A stretch of DNA of 30,347 nt from a virus. A program made the translations under genes and the position numbers. Of the stretch, positions 28,076 to 30,347 are shown piece after piece. Within the stretch, counting starts at the first letter, position 1. Each line of letters begins with the position of its first letter. Below the pieces are notes generated by a model. It ran no database searches and was not told where the DNA came from. It saw only the letters and a program-made list of their open reading frames with translations. Location: positions 1-30,347 of IMG/VR virus record IMGVR_UViG_3300023116_007351; one strand, 5' to 3'.

Positions 28076-30347
28076 TAACGTGCTGGCACGCCTTAATCAT
28101 TCTAAGGCTGGTCCGCAGCAGTGGAACGCAACTTGCCCATGTCGGGCTGATGATGAAAATCCTTCTCTGAGAGTGTCTGTGGGCAAGCAGGGTCAGGTCT
28201 TGATGAAGTGTCTCAGAGGCGGCGGTTGTGACCTGAACGAAATTTGTGAGTCGATTGATGTCACCCCTCAAGAATTGTGGCCAAAGACTAAGCAGTCTCC
28301 AACAAAACCAAAAAAGAAGGCAACTCTTCAAGAGTCGTACCCCTACTATGATGCCACAGATAACCTCGTCATGGAAGTGCTGCGGTACGTTGACAGTGAT
28401 GGAAAGAAAACCTTCAAGCAACGTGCCCCCGATGGGCAGGGAGGATGGGTCTGGACCACAAGCGGTATTGAGAAGCCCTTGTACCGTCTGCCTGAAGTGC
28501 TTGAAGCCAAGATGAACGGTCACACAATTTATGTTGTAGAAGGCGAAAAAGACGTTCACGCCCTGGAATCTATTGGGTATATTGCAACCACCAACCCTGG
28601 TGGCGCAGGAGGAGAAGGACAAAACAAGTGGACCTCGAACCACACAGAGGCTCTAGCGGGGGCAAAGGTTGCGATTATATGCGACAACGACGAGCCCGGC
28701 TACATTCACGCTCGGGCCGTCAACAGCGAGCTTCTCGCTGCTGGATGCAAAGTAAAGGTTTTCAAGCCTGGGAAGTTCAAGGACGTTGCGGACCTTATCG
28801 CTTCGGGTGCTGATCTAGCCAACGAACTCATCCCATTTGACGAAACCCCCGAACAAGAATCAGATGTAGATCATTCAGCCCTAGACACCCTAATTGAAAG
28901 TTTGCAAAACCTTCAAGGCACTGATCTTTCGGAAGGAGTGCTCGCAGGCCGAGTCGCCTCCTCAGTAGACACCTTCTTGTCTACCCGGGACCGGGAGCAC
29001 CGTGACACCGGTAACCTTGTTGAGTGGTCACCGTTCCTAGAGACAGACTTTGATCTATCCTACGATTGGGTGATTCCAAATCTGCTGGAGAGACAGGAGC
29101 GAGTAATCGTAGTTGCGTCCGAAGGTGCCGGTAAGCGTGCTACAATAAGTAGTATGATACCTACACCTTACGGATGGACAAAACTTGGTGACATTAAAGT
29201 CGGAGATAAGGTTATCGACCGATTCGGTAACCCCGTAAACGTCACATACGTCTCCCCCGTTGAACCAAATCCTGACTCATACCGTGTACACTTCTCAGAC
29301 GGCAGCTACGTAGACGCCGACGCTGAACACAACTGGTACACGGAAACAATCAAAGAGCGTGAAAAACGGCGAGTCGGTAAGGTGCGCACAACCGCCGAAA
29401 TTAGAGATAGTCTCATTTCAAACAGAGTCTCAAAAGCACTAAATCACGCTGTGCCCACAACAGAACCACTTCAACTACCAGAGGCTGATCTTCTGGTCGA
29501 CCCTTACACCTTAGGTGTTTGGCTTGGGGATGGGAACAGCGCCAACGGTGGTATCTCCAATGCTGACAGTGATAAGCAGATCATTGACAGGGTGTCGGGT
29601 AGCTACGATGTGCGCTTGAGGGAGTCTTCAGTGCGAAACGGTAAGGTTCCTATGTGGGGTGTCTTAGGGCTACAAACACAACTACGTGAACTGGGAATCT
29701 TGGGGAACAAGCGCATCCCCATGCAGTACCTGCGTTCCTCCTACAGTCAGCGGCTAGCACTACTTCAGGGACTTATGGACACTGATGGTACCATTGACAC
29801 TGGGGGAAGTTCAGAGTTCTGCGTCTGCAACAAGGCACTTGCCAATGATGTTCATGAGTTATTGATGACATTTGGAATCAAGGCCACCCTCAATGAAAGG
29901 GACAGTGTACTAAACGGAAAAGCTGTAGGAAAGCGCTACCGAATCTATTTCACCACAGATTTGCCGGTGTTCAGCCTGCAGCGCAAGTCAGACAGAATCA
30001 AGCCCCTTCGGACGCCACGATCTAAGTATCGCTACATTACGGCTGTGGAGAAAATCGAGCCAGAGCCAATGCTGTGCATTTCTGTGGACGGCCCAGATAA
30101 CACTTATCTTATTGGAGAAAGTTTCATCCCTACCCACAACACAACCCTTGCCCGACAAGTTGCGCTAATGTCAGCCGCAGGCATTCACCCATTCCGCAGA
30201 GACAGAATGCCAAAAGCCAGAACACTGATGATTGACTTGGAGAACCCTGAACGGATTATCCGCCGAACATCAATGCGCATCTATGATTCCATCAAAGCAT
30301 ACAAAATGCACGAAGGCATGGATGCCCACTTGCTTATGAAGCCAGAC
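28062..30347 (+). CDS. Primase-helicase interrupted by an intein, cut by the window edge
   Basis: The frame is open for 762 codons to the right edge. The order is: an N-terminal zinc-ribbon region with CPCRADDENPSLRV and CLRGGGCDL; a TOPRIM domain with VVEGEKDVHALES, TTNPGGAGGEG and ICDNDEPG, the metal-binding Glu and DxD-like residues; a linker; and a RecA-like ATPase starting VIVVASEGAGK+TTLARQ. The Walker A is split by an intein at residues 359-693. After the intein the chain continues LMIDLENPERIIRR. This is a bifunctional primase/helicase-type replication protein. It overlaps the preceding gene by 14 nt. The distal ATPase motifs lie outside the window. Confidence 0.9.
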   Translation, partial: MDPIDNVLARLNHSKAGPQQWNATCPCRADDENPSLRVSVGKQGQVLMKCLRGGGCDLNEICESIDVTPQELWPKTKQSPTKPKKKATLQESYPYYDATDNLVMEVLRYVDSDGKKTFKQRAPDGQGGWVWTTSGIEKPLYRLPEVLEAKMNGHTIYVVEGEKDVHALESIGYIATTNPGGAGGEGQNKWTSNHTEALAGAKVAIICDNDEPGYIHARAVNSELLAAGCKVKVFKPGKFKDVADLIASGADLANELIPFDETPEQESDVDHSALDTLIESLQNLQGTDLSEGVLAGRVASSVDTFLSTRDREHRDTGNLVEWSPFLETDFDLSYDWVIPNLLERQERVIVVASEGAGKRATISSMIPTPYGWTKLGDIKVGDKVIDRFGNPVNVTYVSPVEPNPDSYRVHFSDGSYVDADAEHNWYTETIKEREKRRVGKVRTTAEIRDSLISNRVSKALNHAVPTTEPLQLPEADLLVDPYTLGVWLGDGNSANGGISNADSDKQIIDRVSGSYDVRLRESSVRNGKVPMWGVLGLQTQLRELGILGNKRIPMQYLRSSYSQRLALLQGLMDTDGTIDTGGSSEFCVCNKALANDVHELLMTFGIKATLNERDSVLNGKAVGKRYRIYFTTDLPVFSLQRKSDRIKPLRTPRSKYRYITAVEKIEPEPMLCISVDGPDNTYLIGESFIPTHNTTLARQVALMSAAGIHPFRRDRMPKARTLMIDLENPERIIRRTSMRIYDSIKAYKMHEGMDAHLLMKPD
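29136..30140 (+). other. Intein 3 in the primase-helicase (Walker A site), class 3 type
   Basis: A 335-residue insertion splitting GAGK/TTL. First residue Arg (RATISSMIPTPYGWTKLGDI), with no N-terminal nucleophile. Block B is DAEHNW, block F PMLCISV, block G IPTHN before the +1 Thr, giving the class 3 Trp-Cys-Thr set. LAGLIDADG motifs are LGVWLGDGN and LLQGLMDTDGT. Phrases such as DPYTLG-x-WLGDG and LLQGLMDTDG are shared with intein 1, which also sits directly after a P-loop Lys, so the two appear to be recent relatives. Confidence 0.92.

Noticed and set aside
28008-28643. Minus-strand frame of 211 residues opposite the primase
   Set aside because: The opposite strand encodes the zinc ribbon and TOPRIM motifs; this frame has none.

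Overview
The window looks like part of the genome of a tailed phage (or prophage) of an actinobacterium. Phage hallmarks are a head-gene block (HK97-type portal, MuF-like protein, HK97-type prohead protease), a large terminase, an r1t-type holin, a phage recombination set and a primase-helicase. The actinobacterial signs are a WhiB-family regulator, many apparently leaderless genes, and a secreted protein with a long Thr/Pro linker of the kind common in Acidimicrobiia. Base composition is moderate, which would fit a freshwater or marine actinobacterium better than a high-GC soil one; that is an inference. No tRNA, rRNA, CRISPR array or IS element was seen.

Layout. 1-6108 (minus strand): small membrane protein, portal, MuF-like protein, prohead protease with a long C-terminal extension, and an acidic head protein cut by the window edge. 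6150-9623 (plus): the terminase large subunit stands alone, divergent from the portal, and carries two inteins. 9624-19064 (minus): a tightly packed early/middle block read from WhiB through Rad52-like annealase, RecB-like nuclease, glycosyltransferase, two HNH proteins, a coiled-coil protein, ParB-like protein, PAPS-reductase-like ATPase, second ParB-like protein, MazG-like protein, DUF932 protein and a ferredoxin. 19132-21956 (plus): a consensus promoter, a roughly 460-nt leader without a convincing gene, then methyltransferase, deacetylase, PhyH-like oxygenase and glycosyltransferase. 21953-26955 (mixed): zinc-binding protein, recA, a small basic protein, holin/membrane/secreted-protein group, zinc ribbon and thymidine kinase. 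27005-30347 (plus): ssb, a probable helicase-loader-type protein and a primase-helicase cut by the window edge, with a third intein.

Together the genes give replication (primase-helicase, SSB), recombination (RecA, Rad52-like annealase, RecB-like exonuclease), nucleotide supply and clean-up (thymidine kinase, MazG), packaging and head assembly, lysis, and two accessory modules. One accessory module is ParB/PAPS-reductase/ParB/MazG/DUF932/ferredoxin, which seems to have its own internal promoter. The other is the structured-leader operon of small-molecule or glycan-modifying enzymes.

The strongest observations are: (1) all three inteins lack an N-terminal Cys/Ser/Thr and carry the Trp-Cys-Thr signature of class 3 inteins, two of them sitting inside Walker A motifs of unrelated proteins; (2) at least nine genes have a -10 box 6-7 nt before the start codon and no Shine-Dalgarno, implying leaderless mRNAs; (3) the PP-loop/ParB/ferredoxin cluster; (4) the long structured leader at 19167-19629. 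All functions are read from sequence motifs by eye; no database search was possible.
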